A stretch of 64,000 nucleotides of DNA from a bacterium endosymbiont of Escarpia laminata (GCA_003660235.1 QGON01000071.1:1-64000); one strand, 5' to 3'; numbered from the stretch's first letter, positions 49,684 through 61,701 are shown. The notes: generated by a model from the letters alone, not told the origin. Made by a program: numbers and translations.

Positions 49684-50958
49684 ATGGTGAATGAAGTCTG
49701 TTTGCGTACTCTGGATCTGGATCGTCCCTGGCTGCTTGAGCAGTATCAGAGCCGGGGTGGCTATGAGATGCTGACCAGGATTCTGAAAGAGAAGACTCCA
49801 CCGGAAGAGATCATTGAAGAGGTGAAGAAGTCCGGCCTGCGTGGTCGCGGAGGTGCCGGTTTTCCCACTGGTCTGAAGTGGAGTTTTATCTCCCGTAATG
49901 CCCCGGGACAAAAGTACGTGGTCTGCAACTCGGACGAGGGTGAACCGGGTACCTTCAAGGATCGCGATATCCTGCGCTACAATCCGCACCAGCTGGTCGA
50001 AGGCATGATCATTGCAGGATATGCGATAGGTGCGACCCAGGGCTACAACTACATTCGCGGCGAGTTCTGGGAACCCTACGAACGTTTCGAGGCGGCACTG
50101 AAAGAGGCCCGCGAGGCTGGTTTCCTGGGTGAAAACCTGCTGGGTTCCGGCTTCGATTTCGAGTTGTACTCCCATCTTGGTGGTGGTGCCTATGTCTGCG
50201 GTGAGGAGACGGCCCTGCTGGAGTCGATCGAAGGTAAGAAGGGGCAGCCCCGCTTCAAGCCGCCGTTCCCAGCCCATTTCGGTCTCTATGGCCGTCCGAC
50301 GATCATCAACAACACAGAATCCCTGGCCTCCATTCCAATGATCCTGAAAGAGGGCGGGCCTTGGTTTGCCGATATCGGTGTCAAGAACAGCGGGGGTTCC
50401 AAGCTCTTCTCCATCTCCGGCAATCTGAACAATCCGGGCGTATTTGAGATCCCCATGGGTACGCCTTTCTCTGAGCTGCTGGAGATGGCTGGTGGCGTAA
50501 AAGGGGGACGCAAGCTCAAGGCGGTTATTCCGGGCGGCTCCTCCGCGCCGGTTATTCCCGGCGAGCAGATGATGGATCTGACCATGGACTATGATGCCAT
50601 CGCCGAAGCGGGATCCATGCTGGGATCCGGCGCAGTCATCGTGCTTGACGATACCAACTGCATGGTCAAGGTGCTTGAACGGATGTCCTACTTCTACCAC
50701 GAGGAGTCCTGTGGTCAGTGCACTCCCTGCCGCGAGGGTACCGGCTGGCTCTATCGCGTGGTGAGTCGTATCGAAAATGGTCAGGGCCGCCAGGAGGATC
50801 TGGATCTGCTCAATGATGTGGCAGCCAGAATCGGTGGCCGCACCATCTGTGCCCTGGGTGATGCCGCCGCAGGACCGGTGGCTGGCATGCTCAAGCACTT
50901 CCGGGATGAATTCCAATACCACATCGACCACAAAAAGTGTCTGGTCGGTGCGGGTTAA
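49684..50958 (+). CDS. nuoF: NADH-quinone oxidoreductase subunit F
   Basis: This 424-residue subunit binds NADH, FMN and the 4Fe-4S cluster N3. The nucleotide sites are [15 protein letters not shown] and [18 protein letters not shown]. The cluster ligands are in [15 protein letters not shown] (about 343-357) and ICALGDAA. The start at 49684 was chosen because the earlier frame from 49573 overlaps nuoE. Confidence 0.97.
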   Translation: MVNEVCLRTLDLDRPWLLEQYQSRGGYEMLTRILKEKTPPEEIIEEVKKSGLRGRGGAGFPTGLKWSFISRNAPGQKYVVCNSDEGEPGTFKDRDILRYNPHQLVEGMIIAGYAIGATQGYNYIRGEFWEPYERFEAALKEAREAGFLGENLLGSGFDFELYSHLGGGAYVCGEETALLESIEGKKGQPRFKPPFPAHFGLYGRPTIINNTESLASIPMILKEGGPWFADIGVKNSGGSKLFSISGNLNNPGVFEIPMGTPFSELLEMAGGVKGGRKLKAVIPGGSSAPVIPGEQMMDLTMDYDAIAEAGSMLGSGAVIVLDDTNCMVKVLERMSYFYHEESCGQCTPCREGTGWLYRVVSRIENGQGRQEDLDLLNDVAARIGGRTICALGDAAAGPVAGMLKHFRDEFQYHIDHKKCLVGAG

Positions 50959-50983
50959 AGGTCAGTAGAGACGAAATACGACG

Positions 50984-53344
50984 ATGACTCAGGATTCCAT
51001 GGTAACCATCGAGATTAACGGCCAGGAGCTGAAAGTAAAGGCCGGGGCCATGCTCATCGAAGTGACCGATGAGGCGGGCATCAATATCCCTCGTTTCTGC
51101 TACCACAAAAAACTCTCTATCTCCGCCAACTGTCGTCAGTGCCTCGTCGAAGTGAAAAATGCGCCCAAGCCGCTGCCCGCCTGCGCCACGCCGGTGATGG
51201 AGGGCATGAAGGTGTTTACCCGCTCACCGCTGGCGCTTGCTGCACAAAAGGGCACCATGGAGTTCCTGCTCATCAACCATCCGCTTGACTGCCCGATCTG
51301 TGATCAGGGTGGTGAGTGCGAGCTGCAGGATGTGGCCATGGCCTGTGGCAGTGATGTCTCCCGCTTTGTGGAAGGCAAGCGCGTGGTGCTGGCAAAGAAC
51401 ATCGGGCCACTGATTGCCACCGAGATGACCCGTTGCATCCACTGTACACGCTGTATCCGATTCGGTGAGGAGATCGCCGGCATCCGGGAGATGGGCGCCA
51501 CTGGCCGTGGTGAACATATGGTGATCGGTACCTATATTGAAAAGAGCATCGACTCTGAACTTTCAGGCAATATCATCGATCTCTGCCCGGTGGGGGCCTT
51601 GACCTCCAAGCCTTTCCGTTTCCAGGCCCGTGCCTGGGAGTTGACCCAGGTTGAAGGTGTGGCGCCACACGACTCCGTCGGTTCCAATCTGCATCTCCAC
51701 CTGCGTGGTAACAAGGTAATGCGGGTAGCGCCCAAGGATAACGAGTCGATCAATGAGTGCTGGATCTCCGACCGGGACCGTTTCAGCTATCAGGGTCTCT
51801 ACAGCGATGACCGCCTGACCGTGCCGAAGATCAAGCAGAATGCTGAATGGCGGGATGTGACCTGGGAAGTGGCGCTGGATATGGCAGTCGCAGGGCTGCA
51901 GGAGATCGGTGAAGGGGAGCAGATTGCCACTTTGGTATCTCCTTCGTCGACCCTCGAAGAACTCTACCTTGCACAAAAGGTGACTCGGGGGCTGGGCAGC
52001 AACAATATTGACTACCGTCTTCGTCAGGGCGACTTCCGTTTGGATGGCGCGGAACCGGCCTTCAGTTGGCTCGGTTTGAAGATAACTGAGATAGAGGGTT
52101 TGAATGCGGCGCTGCTGGTGGGTTCCAATACCCGCAAGGAGCAGCCGATCCTGGCGCACAATCTGCGTAAGGCTGCAGTGAGGGGTGCCAAGGTGCATTT
52201 CATCAATCCGCTGCAGTTGGAACTGAATTATGCTGCCAGCCAGCAGGTAACCACCCCTGCGGGCATGGTGCAGAGCCTGGCCGCTGTTGCCAAGGCATTG
52301 GGCGCGACGTGTGAGGGGGCTGTGGCCAAGGTCATCGATAAAGCGGTTGCTGACGATGATGCAAAAGCCATTGCAAGCGCCATGAAAGATGCGGATAACG
52401 CAGCAGTGATGCTGGGAAATATCGCGGCGGCCCATCCCGACTATTCAATACTCTGTGTTTTGGCCTCGGCGGTAGCAAACGCGAGTGGCGCGACATTCGG
52501 TTTTCTTGCAGAAGCGGCCAACAGTGTTGGCGCCCGTCTTGCCGGTGCACTGCCGCATCTGCTGCCCGGCGCCAAGGCGGCGGCTGAAAAAGGGCTGGAT
52601 GTCATGAAGTTGCAGAAACTGCCCCGTAAAGGTTATCTGTTGCTTGGGGCCGAGCCAGGTTATGACTTCTGGGATGCAGGCCTGACCCGGAGCGCCCTGG
52701 AGAGCGCGGATCTGGTGGTTGTGCTGAATACCCATACTTCCCCTGCCTTGGAAGCTGCTGCCGACATTATGCTGCCGATAGCCGCATTTGCGGAGACCTC
52801 CGGCACCTATGTCAATACCGCAGGTGAGTGGCAGAGTTTCCGCGGCGCGGTAAAACCGCTGGGCGAAGCCAGGCCAGCCTGGAAAGTCCTGCGGGTGCTG
52901 GGTAACCTCCTGGATCAGAAGGACTGCGAATATACCTCATCTGAGCAGGTTCGTGATGAACTGGCTGCGCTCTGCGAGGATGTGGTGCCAGACAACAGTA
53001 TTGGAAAGGCAGGGAGTGCGGACCTGCACAGTGCCGTCGAAGGCCTGATCAGGATCGGCGATGTGCCGCCCTACGCGCTGGATAGTCTGGTGCGCAGGGC
53101 AAGTGCGCTGCAGCAGACCAAGGATGCGCCTCCCGCTGCGATCTGCATCAATGCGGAGGAGGCCAAAAAAGTGGGCCTTGCCGATTGCGACTCCGCAGTG
53201 GTGACACAGGATGGCAGAGAGGCAACGCTGCCGGTTTCGATCGACGCGAATATTCCGGACGGTTGCGTCCGAATCTCTGCCGGACTGGCCGGCACCGAGA
53301 CCCTCGGTGCACAGTTTGGCGAAGTGACCCTGGAGAAGGCGTAA
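50984..53344 (+). CDS. nuoG: NADH-quinone oxidoreductase subunit G
   Basis: This 786-residue, 75-kDa-type subunit has an N-terminal ferredoxin region. The 2Fe-2S ligands are in [20 protein letters not shown], followed by the His/Cys motif [18 protein letters not shown] and [14 protein letters not shown] with later cysteines for N4 and N5. The rest is a molybdopterin-oxidoreductase-like fold without cofactor residues. The extra cluster N7 of E. coli is missing: where CxxCxxxC would be, the sequence is [13 protein letters not shown]. The shorter, N7-free type resembles the mitochondrial form. Confidence 0.96.
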   Translation: MTQDSMVTIEINGQELKVKAGAMLIEVTDEAGINIPRFCYHKKLSISANCRQCLVEVKNAPKPLPACATPVMEGMKVFTRSPLALAAQKGTMEFLLINHPLDCPICDQGGECELQDVAMACGSDVSRFVEGKRVVLAKNIGPLIATEMTRCIHCTRCIRFGEEIAGIREMGATGRGEHMVIGTYIEKSIDSELSGNIIDLCPVGALTSKPFRFQARAWELTQVEGVAPHDSVGSNLHLHLRGNKVMRVAPKDNESINECWISDRDRFSYQGLYSDDRLTVPKIKQNAEWRDVTWEVALDMAVAGLQEIGEGEQIATLVSPSSTLEELYLAQKVTRGLGSNNIDYRLRQGDFRLDGAEPAFSWLGLKITEIEGLNAALLVGSNTRKEQPILAHNLRKAAVRGAKVHFINPLQLELNYAASQQVTTPAGMVQSLAAVAKALGATCEGAVAKVIDKAVADDDAKAIASAMKDADNAAVMLGNIAAAHPDYSILCVLASAVANASGATFGFLAEAANSVGARLAGALPHLLPGAKAAAEKGLDVMKLQKLPRKGYLLLGAEPGYDFWDAGLTRSALESADLVVVLNTHTSPALEAAADIMLPIAAFAETSGTYVNTAGEWQSFRGAVKPLGEARPAWKVLRVLGNLLDQKDCEYTSSEQVRDELAALCEDVVPDNSIGKAGSADLHSAVEGLIRIGDVPPYALDSLVRRASALQQTKDAPPAAICINAEEAKKVGLADCDSAVVTQDGREATLPVSIDANIPDGCVRISAGLAGTETLGAQFGEVTLEKA

Positions 53345-53348
53345 ACCG

Positions 53349-54404
53349 ATGGATTTTTTTATCAGCATCTGGGAAGCCCTGCCGCTTGGGTTACAGACTC
53401 TGATCTGGACCCTGCTCAAGATCATCGCCATCGTGGCGCCGGTGATGGTTTGCGTGGCCTATTTCACCTACGCCGAGCGTAAGATTATCGGCTATATGCA
53501 AGTGCGCATCGGCCCCAACCGGGTTGGTCCTAAGGGCTGGCTGCAACCCATTGCAGACGCGGTCAAGCTGATGTTCAAAGAGATCGTGATCCCGACCAGC
53601 GCCAACAAAGTGCTGTTTCTGATCGCACCGACCCTGGTTCTGGGTCCGGCACTGGCGGCTTGGGCGGTCTTTCCATTCAATGAAGAACTTGTGCTGGCGG
53701 ATATCAACGCCGGACTACTCTATATTCTGGCACTGACCTCGGTGGGCGTATATGGCGTCATCATCGCCGGTTGGGCCTCCAATTCGAAATACGCTTTTCT
53801 TGGCGCCATGCGCTCTGCAGCGCAGATCGTCGCCTATGAGATCGCCATGGGTTTTGCCCTGGTGGGCGTGCTGGTCGCAGCGGGAAGTTTGAATCTGGGC
53901 GACATCGTCAGAGCCCAGCAGGGCGGACTCTTCTCCTGGTTCTGGTTGCCGTTACTGCCGCTGTTCGGTGTCTATGTGATCTCCGGTGTGGCCGAGACCA
54001 ATCGCGCCCCTTTTGATGTGGCGGAGGGTGAGTCTGAGATCGTTGCAGGTTTCCATGTTGATTATTCGGGCATGACCTTCGCGGTCTTCTTCCTTGCGGA
54101 GTACGCCAACATTATCTTGATCTCTGCCTTGACCGCAGTACTGTTCCTGGGTGGCTGGTTGTCTCCTTTCGAAGGCTGGCCCGTCCTTGGTCCCCTGTTT
54201 GACTGGGTGCCGGGTTTTGTCTGGCTGGTGATGAAGACGGCGCTGTTCGGTTTTATGTTCCTCTGGTTGCGCGCCACATTCCCCCGCTATCGCTATGATC
54301 AGATCATGCGTCTCGGATGGAAGGTGTTCATACCCATTACCATTGTTTGGATTGCCGTAGTGGGCCTGGCTGTGGTCTATCAGCTCCCTTGGTGGTTCGA
54401 TTGA
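53349..54404 (+). CDS. nuoH: NADH-quinone oxidoreductase subunit H
   Basis: This 351-residue membrane subunit has about eight helices and links the quinone site to the proton channels. Conserved loops are [20 protein letters not shown] and [20 protein letters not shown], whose acidic residues are needed for coupling. It begins 4 bases after nuoG. Confidence 0.98.
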   Translation: MDFFISIWEALPLGLQTLIWTLLKIIAIVAPVMVCVAYFTYAERKIIGYMQVRIGPNRVGPKGWLQPIADAVKLMFKEIVIPTSANKVLFLIAPTLVLGPALAAWAVFPFNEELVLADINAGLLYILALTSVGVYGVIIAGWASNSKYAFLGAMRSAAQIVAYEIAMGFALVGVLVAAGSLNLGDIVRAQQGGLFSWFWLPLLPLFGVYVISGVAETNRAPFDVAEGESEIVAGFHVDYSGMTFAVFFLAEYANIILISALTAVLFLGGWLSPFEGWPVLGPLFDWVPGFVWLVMKTALFGFMFLWLRATFPRYRYDQIMRLGWKVFIPITIVWIAVVGLAVVYQLPWWFD

Positions 54405-54417
54405 GAGGCTCTGACGC

Positions 54418-54906
54418 ATGAACGCCCTGACCAACTATTTCAAGAGCCTGTTCCTGTTGGAGTTGTTCCGTGGGCTTAGCGTGACTGGCAGATATCTGTT
54501 CAAGCGCAAGTTCACAGTTATGTACCCGGAAGAGAAGGCGCCGGTTTCGCCGCGCTTCCGCGGTCTGCATGCACAACGCCGCTATCCGAATGGGGAAGAG
54601 CGCTGCATCGCCTGTAAACTGTGCGAGGCAACCTGCCCGGCGCTGGCAATCACTATTGAGGCGGAGCCTCGTGACGACGGCTCCCGCCGGACTACGCGCT
54701 ATGACATCGATCTTTTCAAGTGTATCTTCTGCGGCTACTGCCAGGAGTCCTGTCCCGTGGATGCAATTGTCGAGACACGACTCTACGAGTACCACTTCGA
54801 AAATCGTGAAGACAGTCTGATGACCAAGGAGAAGTTGCTGGCGATGGGGGATAAATACGAATCCCAGATTGCCGCCGACCTTGAGGCTCAGGCGGAACAT
54901 CGCTGA
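54418..54906 (+). CDS. nuoI: NADH-quinone oxidoreductase subunit I
   Basis: This 162-residue ferredoxin-type subunit carries 4Fe-4S clusters N6a and N6b, with ligands in [12 protein letters not shown] (about 62-73) and [12 protein letters not shown] (about 101-112). It passes electrons from NuoG towards NuoB. It follows nuoH by 13 bases. Confidence 0.98.
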   Translation: MNALTNYFKSLFLLELFRGLSVTGRYLFKRKFTVMYPEEKAPVSPRFRGLHAQRRYPNGEERCIACKLCEATCPALAITIEAEPRDDGSRRTTRYDIDLFKCIFCGYCQESCPVDAIVETRLYEYHFENREDSLMTKEKLLAMGDKYESQIAADLEAQAEHR

Positions 54907-54940
54907 TTTGGATATGACAGGCTAACTGGCTGGAAACCTG

Positions 54941-55543
54941 ATGACTTTCGAAAAGTTTATCTTTTATGTGCTGGCATTCGTGTTGATTGCTTCCGCAAGC
55001 ATGGTGATTACACGGCGTAACCCCGTGCACTCTGCGCTGTTCCTCATCCTGGCCTTTGTGGCCAGCAGCGGAATTTGGCTACTGGCGGAAGCGGAATTTC
55101 TCGCCATTACACTGGTACTGGTCTACGTCGGAGCGGTGATGGTGCTGTTTCTCTTCGTGTTGATGATGCTCGATATCGACGTGGCAACACTGCGGGCCGG
55201 TTTTATGAAGGTACTGCCGCTGGGTGTGTTGATGATGCTCGCCATGTTGGCGGAACTGGTGTTCGTGGTTGGGCCGCAGAACTTCGGGTTGGAAAAATTT
55301 GCTGCACCGGCCCGACATGCTGCTGATTACAGCAATACCGCAGAGTTGGGCAATGTGCTCTACACCGTCTATATGTATCCCTTCGAGATCGCTGCGGTGA
55401 TCCTGTTGGTAGCAATTATTGCTGCTATTGGTCTGACCATGCGCAAACGTCCGGAAACAAAATATCAGGATCCCACTAAACAGGTGGCGGTCAAGCGTGC
55501 TGACCGGGTACGCATGGTCAAAATGGATGTGGAAAAGGGTTAG
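54941..55543 (+). CDS. nuoJ: NADH-quinone oxidoreductase subunit J
   Basis: This 200-residue membrane subunit has five predicted helices. The third ([20 protein letters not shown]) contains the pi-bulge region of the family. A charged cytoplasmic tail after residue 165 ends the protein. It follows nuoI by 34 bases and precedes nuoK by 11. Confidence 0.96.
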   Translation: MTFEKFIFYVLAFVLIASASMVITRRNPVHSALFLILAFVASSGIWLLAEAEFLAITLVLVYVGAVMVLFLFVLMMLDIDVATLRAGFMKVLPLGVLMMLAMLAELVFVVGPQNFGLEKFAAPARHAADYSNTAELGNVLYTVYMYPFEIAAVILLVAIIAAIGLTMRKRPETKYQDPTKQVAVKRADRVRMVKMDVEKG

Positions 55544-55554
55544 GAGCCGGGAAT

Positions 55555-55860
55555 ATGATTGCACTTTCAGATTACCTCATACTCGGCGCGATCCTGTTTT
55601 CGTTGAGCATCGCCGGCATCTTTATCAATCGCAAAAACCTCATCGTACTTATGATGTGTGTTGAGTTGATGTTGCTTGCGGTCAATATGAATTTTATTGC
55701 CTTTTCACATTTTCTCGGGGATACGACTGGGCAGGTCTTTGTCTTTTTTATCATGACGGTTGCTGCTGCAGAAGCGGCAATCGGTCTGGCGATTCTGGTG
55801 GTGCTGTTTCGCAGCCGCCGCTCGATCAATGTTGAAGATCTGGGTAGCCTGAAGGGTTAA
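55555..55860 (+). CDS. nuoK: NADH-quinone oxidoreductase subunit K
   Basis: This 101-residue, MrpC-like subunit has three helices. The conserved glutamates are in [19 protein letters not shown] and [13 protein letters not shown], which form part of the proton path next to NuoJ and NuoN. Length and motifs are normal. Confidence 0.97.
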   Translation: MIALSDYLILGAILFSLSIAGIFINRKNLIVLMMCVELMLLAVNMNFIAFSHFLGDTTGQVFVFFIMTVAAAEAAIGLAILVVLFRSRRSINVEDLGSLKG

Positions 55861-55916
55861 AGTCCCGTCTGGCTGTTAAGGTCTATTACTGCGAATTAAT
55901 TAAAAGAACGACGATC

Positions 55917-57905
55917 ATGGAAAAACTCTACCTCGTCATAGTGTTGGCTCCGCTCTTGGGCGCTATTGTTGCCGGCTTCTTCGGCAGCCGCATAGGCCGT
56001 AAGGGGGCGCACTGGGTGACCAGCGGCGGTGTCGGTCTCTCCGCACTGCTCTCGCTGTTTGTGCTCAAACGCTTTATATTCGACGGTGAGCAGGTCTTTA
56101 ATGACTCCATCTACACCTGGATGGTGAGCGACGGACTGACCATGGAAGTCGGATTTCTGGTTGACCAGCTGACGGCAGTGATGATCAGCGTGGTGACTTT
56201 CGTCTCCTTCTGTGTGCACATCTATACCATTGGATATATGGCGCACGACGAAGAGAACTGGCCGAACAACAGTTTGGCCGGCATCAACAGCTACCAGCGT
56301 TTCTTCAGTTATATTTCGCTATTCACCTTCTCCATGTTGATGCTGGTGATGGCCAACAACTTTATGCAGCTCTTCTTTGGTTGGGAGGCGGTGGGGCTGG
56401 TCTCCTACCTGCTGATCGGTTTCTGGTCGGTTCGTCCCACAGCGGTGTTCGCCAACCTCAAGGCCTTTCTGGTCAACCGGGTGGGTGATTTCGGTTTCAT
56501 CCTGGGTATTGCTGCTGTAGCGATGTATTTCGGCAGCATCGATTATGCCGAGGTTTTCGCCAAGGCCCCCGCGTTGGCTGATACCCAGATCACCATCTGG
56601 GGCGATAGCAGCTGGTCGTTGATGACGGTCATCTGCATCTTGCTGTTCATCGGCGCGATGGGAAAATCGGCGCAGGTGCCGTTGCATGTCTGGTTGCCCG
56701 ACTCGATGGAGGGTCCGACGCCAATCTCTGCACTCATCCATGCCGCAACCATGGTCACCGCCGGTATCTTCATGGTGGCGAGGATGTCGCCGCTCTACGA
56801 ATTCTCCGAGACCGCATTGAGTTTCGTGTTGATAATCGGTGCGACTACCGCGTTATTTACCGGCCTTATCGGCATCGTGCAGAACGACATCAAACGCGTC
56901 GTTGCCTACTCCACACTCTCACAGCTCGGCTACATGATGGTGGCATTGGGTGCTTCTGCCTACGCAGCAGGCATCTTCCATCTGATGACCCACGCCTTTT
57001 TCAAGGCGTTGCTCTTCCTGGCGGCAGGTTCTGTCATCATCGGCATGCACCATAATCAGGATATTCGCAAAATGGGCGGCATCAGGAAGTATATGCCCAT
57101 TACCTATTGGACCTCCCTGATCGGTTCGCTGGCGTTGATCGGCTTTCCGGGTTTCTCCGGGTTCTTCTCCAAGGATGCGATCATCGAGGCAGTACACCAC
57201 TCCGATATTGTGGGCTCTACCTACGCCTATGTGCTGGTTGTCGCGGGTGTTTTTGTTACCGCTCTCTACAGCTTTCGAATGTTCTTCCTGGTTTTTCATG
57301 GCGAAGGTCCCCGTGATGCTCATGCCAAGGAGCATATTCATGAGACAACCAAGGTAGTTACCATTCCGCTGATTCTGTTGGCGATCCCATCGATCTTTTT
57401 GGGTTACCTGACCATCGGGCCAATGCTCTTCGGTGACTGGTTCGACGGCGTACTCTTCGTGCTGCCGGAACATGCTGGGTTGGCGCAGATGGGTGAACAT
57501 TTTCATGGTGCGGCCGGTTTTATCCTGCACGGCATGATGGGGCTGCCGTTCTACCTGGCAATGGGTGGTCTCGCCGTGGCCTGGTATATCTATATGAAGA
57601 ATCCGTCGATTGCCGACAGGATCAAGTCGATGGCAAGCCCTGTCTACAACATGCTTGACAAGAAATACTGGTTCGACGAAGCCTACCAGCTGGTATTTGC
57701 CGGCGGGAGCCGTGGGCTGGGCAAGATACTCTGGATGGTGGGTGATCGTGGCCTGATTGATGGACTGGCTGTGAACGGCTCCGCGCGTACTGTTGGTTGG
57801 CTGGCAGGTATTGTTCGCCATGTGCAGACTGGTTACCTCTATCACTATGCCATTGCGATGATTCTGGGTCTGCTCTTGATGCTGACCTGGTTTGTGATTG
57901 TCTAA
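55917..57905 (+). CDS. nuoL: NADH-quinone oxidoreductase subunit L
   Basis: This 662-residue antiporter-like subunit is the distal proton pump. It has about 16 helices and the long C-terminal lateral helix region (about 520-600). Key residues are the Glu in FFGWEAVGLVSYLLIGFW and Lys/His positions in GKSAQVPLHVWLPDSMEGPT. It follows nuoK by 56 bases. Confidence 0.97.
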   Translation: MEKLYLVIVLAPLLGAIVAGFFGSRIGRKGAHWVTSGGVGLSALLSLFVLKRFIFDGEQVFNDSIYTWMVSDGLTMEVGFLVDQLTAVMISVVTFVSFCVHIYTIGYMAHDEENWPNNSLAGINSYQRFFSYISLFTFSMLMLVMANNFMQLFFGWEAVGLVSYLLIGFWSVRPTAVFANLKAFLVNRVGDFGFILGIAAVAMYFGSIDYAEVFAKAPALADTQITIWGDSSWSLMTVICILLFIGAMGKSAQVPLHVWLPDSMEGPTPISALIHAATMVTAGIFMVARMSPLYEFSETALSFVLIIGATTALFTGLIGIVQNDIKRVVAYSTLSQLGYMMVALGASAYAAGIFHLMTHAFFKALLFLAAGSVIIGMHHNQDIRKMGGIRKYMPITYWTSLIGSLALIGFPGFSGFFSKDAIIEAVHHSDIVGSTYAYVLVVAGVFVTALYSFRMFFLVFHGEGPRDAHAKEHIHETTKVVTIPLILLAIPSIFLGYLTIGPMLFGDWFDGVLFVLPEHAGLAQMGEHFHGAAGFILHGMMGLPFYLAMGGLAVAWYIYMKNPSIADRIKSMASPVYNMLDKKYWFDEAYQLVFAGGSRGLGKILWMVGDRGLIDGLAVNGSARTVGWLAGIVRHVQTGYLYHYAIAMILGLLLMLTWFVIV

Positions 57906-57923
57906 GAAGGAAGGACGTATAGC

Positions 57924-59444
57924 ATGATTGCCGATTGGCCCATCCTCAGCCTGACCATTTGGCTGCCGATTATCGGCGGGATAATGGTGCTCGCCAGTGG
58001 TGACAGGGAGCCCAATGCGACCCGCTGGACAGCGCTCATTGTTGCTGCCCTTACCTTTGTTTCGAGTCTGCCGCTCTGGTTTGGCTTTGACAGCGGCACT
58101 GCAGCGATGCAGTTTGTCGAACGGGCCTCCTGGATCTCCCAGTTCAAGATCGAGTACTACCTGGGTGTTGACGGCATCTCTATGCCGCTGATTATTTTGA
58201 CCACCTTTATCACGCCGTTGGTGATCATCGCCGGCTGGGAAGTGATCAAATACAAACCCTCTCAATACATGGCGGCCTTTCTCATTATGGAAGGCGTCAT
58301 GGTTGGCGTATTTTCCTCTCTGGATGCCATGCTCTTCTATGTCTTCTGGGAGGCGATGCTGATTCCGATGTTCATCATCATCGGAGTCTGGGGTGGTCCC
58401 AACCGGGTCTACGCGACCATCAAGTTCTTCCTCTATACCTTCTTCGGATCGGTCTTCATGCTGGTCGCTCTGATCTACATGTTCTACCAGTCCGGGAGTT
58501 TCGATATCCTCGGATTCCATGAGCTGAAGTTAACCCTGACGGAACAGATCCTGATCTTTATCGCTTTCCTGATGGCGTTTGCCGTAAAGGTTCCCATGTG
58601 GCCAGTGCACACCTGGTTGCCGGACGCCCACGTTGAAGCGCCTACCGGCGGCTCTGTCATCCTGGCCGCGATCATGCTGAAGATCGGTGGTTACGGTTTT
58701 CTCCGCTTCAGTCTGCCGATTACACCGGATGCGAGTCACACCCTCGACTGGATGATCATCAGCATGTCTCTGATCGCAGTCGTCTACATCGGCTTTGTGG
58801 CGTTGGCTCAGCAGGATATGAAAAAGCTGATTGCCTACTCCTCGATCGCGCATATGGGTTTTGTCACCCTCGGCTTTTTTATCATCTTCATCATCATGAG
58901 TGACGCTGGACCCGGAACGGGTAGTGGTGCCCTGCTGGGTGTGGAAGGCGGCATGGTGCAGATGGTCTCTCACGGCTTTATTTCTGCCGCCATGTTCCTC
59001 TGCGTCGGTGTGCTCTATGATCGGATGCATAGTCGTCAGATCGACGACTACGGTGGCGTGGTGCACACCATGCCTGTATTTGCGGCATTCATGGTCTTTT
59101 TTGCCATGGCTAATGCAGGTCTGCCTGGCACATCCGGCTTTGTCGGTGAATTCATGGTGATCCTGGCCAGTTTCCGCGCCGATTTCTGGTATGCGTTCCT
59201 GGCGGCAACGACACTGATTATCGGTGCGGCCTATACTCTCTGGATGATCAAGCGGGTGCTGTTTGGCGAAGTGTCGAATGACAATGTTGCCGCGCTGGAA
59301 GATATGAATTCTCGGGAACTCATCGTGCTGGGGACGCTTGCAGTGGCTGTCATGGTCCTTGGCCTCTGGCCCGCACCCTTGGTTGAGGTGATGGATGCCA
59401 GTATTGCCAATCTGCTGCAGCATGTTTCCATCTCGAAGCTCTGA
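57924..59444 (+). CDS. nuoM: NADH-quinone oxidoreductase subunit M
   Basis: This 506-residue antiporter-like proton pump has about 14 helices. The conserved Glu is in LFYVFWEAMLIPMFIIIGVW and the Lys/His motif is KVPMWPVHTWLPDAHVEAPT. A long insert around GPGTGSGALLGVEGGMVQM is within family range. It follows nuoL by 18 bases. Confidence 0.97.
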   Translation: MIADWPILSLTIWLPIIGGIMVLASGDREPNATRWTALIVAALTFVSSLPLWFGFDSGTAAMQFVERASWISQFKIEYYLGVDGISMPLIILTTFITPLVIIAGWEVIKYKPSQYMAAFLIMEGVMVGVFSSLDAMLFYVFWEAMLIPMFIIIGVWGGPNRVYATIKFFLYTFFGSVFMLVALIYMFYQSGSFDILGFHELKLTLTEQILIFIAFLMAFAVKVPMWPVHTWLPDAHVEAPTGGSVILAAIMLKIGGYGFLRFSLPITPDASHTLDWMIISMSLIAVVYIGFVALAQQDMKKLIAYSSIAHMGFVTLGFFIIFIIMSDAGPGTGSGALLGVEGGMVQMVSHGFISAAMFLCVGVLYDRMHSRQIDDYGGVVHTMPVFAAFMVFFAMANAGLPGTSGFVGEFMVILASFRADFWYAFLAATTLIIGAAYTLWMIKRVLFGEVSNDNVAALEDMNSRELIVLGTLAVAVMVLGLWPAPLVEVMDASIANLLQHVSISKL

Positions 59445-59470
59445 ACCGGCAACTTACTCGGTAGCGTTCA

Positions 59471-60925
59471 ATGCATTTTGACTCGTCAATATTGATTCCG
59501 GTTCTGCCGGAGATTTTCGTCCTCACCCTGGCGTGTGTCGTGCTGGTGGTCGATCTCTTTTTGAAAGATGAACAGCGCATCATTACTTACGGGATTACTC
59601 AGATCGGTCTGATTCTTGCCGCTGTGATCACCCTGGCAGTGGTACAGCCCGACGCGCAGATAGTGTTTGATGGCAGCTATATACGCGATGCCATGAGCGA
59701 TGTGTTGAAGGTTGCGATCTACCTGGTCAGCTTCGTAGCCTTTCTTTATGCCAAGGATTATCTGAAGGACAGGGGATTGTTCAAGGGAGAGTTCTACACC
59801 CTTGGGCTGTTTGCCGTGCTTGGCATGAGTATCATGGTCTCCGCCAATAGTTTTCTGGTGATCTATCTCGGCCTGGAACTGCTGGCGCTCTCTCTCTACG
59901 CCATGGTTGCCTTCAACCGGGATTCGAAGCAGGGCGCGGAAGCCGCCATGAAGTATTTCGTCCTGGGTGCGCTTGCCTCCGGCATGCTGCTCTATGGTAT
60001 CTCAATGATCTATGGCGCCACCGGAACCATTCGTTTCGATGAATTGAGTACTGCGCTTGCCAATCCCGATCTGAACGATATGGTCCTGGTGTTCGGTCTC
60101 GTTTTTGTAGTCGTCGGCTTGGCGTTCAAGTTTGGCGCGGTGCCCTTCCACATGTGGGTGCCGGATGTCTACCATGGTGCACCCACCGCTGTTACCCTGT
60201 TTATCGGCAGTGCGACAAAAATCGCAGCATTTGCACTGGCAGTTCGTCTCCTGAAAGATGGATTGGGCGAGCTGCAGATGCCTGGAGGCTGGGAGGGTTG
60301 GCAGGGCATGTTGATCATCCTGGCGGTACTCTCCATGGGCGTGGGTAATCTGATCGCGATCGCGCAGACCAATATCAAACGCATGCTCGCGTATTCCACT
60401 ATATCTCATGTGGGCTTTATTCTGCTGGGCATACTCGCGGGTACCCAGGAGGGCTATACCGCAGCAATGTTCTATACTCTGGTTTATGCAATCATGTCGC
60501 TGGGCGGATTTGGCATGGTCATCGTCATGAGTCGTAAGGGTTTTGAGGCAGACAGTCTCGACGACTATAAGGGGCTGAGTCATCGTAGCCCTTGGTTTGC
60601 CGCTATGATGTTGCTATTGATGTTCTCCATGGCGGGTGTGCCGCCGACGGTGGGCTTCTTTGCGAAACTGTTCGTACTCAATGCAGTCGTAAGCGTCGAT
60701 TTGACCTGGGTGGCCTTGGTAGGCGTTTTCTTCTCCATTATCGGCGCCTTCTACTACATACGCATCATTAAGCTGATGTATTTTGACAAGCCGCTTGATG
60801 ATAGTCCCTTGACTGCAGGCATGGACACACGGATTGTATTTTCCTTGAATGGCCTATCCGTACTGGCGTTGGGCATGTTTCCAGCGGGCCTCCTTTCGAT
60901 TTGTACTGCGGCGTTTGGGGGTTAG
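59471..60925 (+). CDS. nuoN: NADH-quinone oxidoreductase subunit N
   Basis: This 484-residue antiporter-like subunit ends the operon. Conserved blocks are [20 protein letters not shown], with its glutamate, and [19 protein letters not shown]. It follows nuoM by 26 bases. No terminator is seen directly after it; a tRNA promoter begins 12 bases after its stop. Confidence 0.97.
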   Translation: MHFDSSILIPVLPEIFVLTLACVVLVVDLFLKDEQRIITYGITQIGLILAAVITLAVVQPDAQIVFDGSYIRDAMSDVLKVAIYLVSFVAFLYAKDYLKDRGLFKGEFYTLGLFAVLGMSIMVSANSFLVIYLGLELLALSLYAMVAFNRDSKQGAEAAMKYFVLGALASGMLLYGISMIYGATGTIRFDELSTALANPDLNDMVLVFGLVFVVVGLAFKFGAVPFHMWVPDVYHGAPTAVTLFIGSATKIAAFALAVRLLKDGLGELQMPGGWEGWQGMLIILAVLSMGVGNLIAIAQTNIKRMLAYSTISHVGFILLGILAGTQEGYTAAMFYTLVYAIMSLGGFGMVIVMSRKGFEADSLDDYKGLSHRSPWFAAMMLLLMFSMAGVPPTVGFFAKLFVLNAVVSVDLTWVALVGVFFSIIGAFYYIRIIKLMYFDKPLDDSPLTAGMDTRIVFSLNGLSVLALGMFPAGLLSICTAAFGG

Positions 60926-60937
60926 ATAAATTCGTGC

Positions 60938-60966
60938 TTGCCAAAACAGGCCAGCCCGGTTAATAT
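60938..60966 (+). promoter_or_regulatory. sigma-70 promoter of the initiator tRNA
   Basis: TTGCCA (60938-60943), a 17-base spacer and TAATAT (60961-60966) lie just ahead of the tRNA at 60979, with a predicted start near 60973. The bases after the -10 (TCACCGCG) are partly GC-rich, as in growth-regulated stable RNA promoters. Confidence 0.7.
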
Positions 60967-60978
60967 TCACCGCGTTGT

Positions 60979-61055
<77 letters not shown>

Positions 61056-61063
61056 ATTATAAG

Positions 61064-61088
61064 AAACCCCGGCTACCGGGGTTTTTTT
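61064..61088 (+). terminator. rho-independent terminator after tRNA-fMet
   Basis: AAACCCCGG (61064-61072), loop CTA, CCGGGGTTT and a T run. It should end the tRNA transcript before rimP, possibly with read-through. Confidence 0.88.
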
Positions 61089-61225
61089 GTTTCCGGCGTC
61101 CAGCGTTGCAGTTTAGCGCAACGGGGTGGCCCTGACCCGGTATCGGGATCGTAACTGACCGATATGCAAGGAAAAGCCGGATTTTTGGAGTGGGCCATTG
61201 GCCCATTTTTTGTGCGGTGAGGAAA

Positions 61226-61684
61226 ATGCGTTCTGCCCCTGAGAATTTGACAAAACTGGTGCGTCAAGAGGTCGAGTTGCTTGGTTATGAGTTGGTCGGT
61301 GTGGAATTGACCAGCCGGGGTACGGGTGGATTGCTGTTACGTATCTATATTGATCATGCCGATGGCATCAATGTTGATGATTGTTCCCAGGTGAGTCACC
61401 AGGTAAGTGGTGTGCTGGACGTGGAAGATCCGATCAAAGAGCATTACAGCCTTGAGGTCTCCTCGCCGGGGCTGGACAGGCCGCTGTACAATGAGGCTGA
61501 CTTTGAGCGCTTCAATGGGCAGAAGGTGCGTTTGAAGACGTGTAGCAAGATTGAGGGTAGACACCGTTTCACCGGGGAACTGGGTGGAGTGGAGGGAGAC
61601 GAGGTTCTCATCATCGATGAGGGAACGTGTTATCACATTCCTCTAGATGAGATTGATTCGGCGCGGTTGATTCCGGAATTCTGA
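61226..61684 (+). CDS. rimP: ribosome maturation factor RimP
   Basis: This 152-residue protein is needed for 30S subunit maturation. It starts at the ATG at 61226 behind GTGAGGAAA; the frame from 61190 is a non-homologous extension. An alpha/beta N-terminal domain ([33 protein letters not shown]) is followed by an SH3-like C-terminal domain (about 85-152) with [10 protein letters not shown]. nusA follows at 17 bases. Confidence 0.96.
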   Translation: MRSAPENLTKLVRQEVELLGYELVGVELTSRGTGGLLLRIYIDHADGINVDDCSQVSHQVSGVLDVEDPIKEHYSLEVSSPGLDRPLYNEADFERFNGQKVRLKTCSKIEGRHRFTGELGGVEGDEVLIIDEGTCYHIPLDEIDSARLIPEF

Positions 61685-61701
61685 ATTGGGAAACAACAGA
61701 G

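Noticed and set aside
56919-58520. Open frame of 533 codons on the minus strand across nuoL and nuoM
   Set aside because: Antisense of hydrophobic membrane genes gives long polar frames. No domain or start signal is seen.
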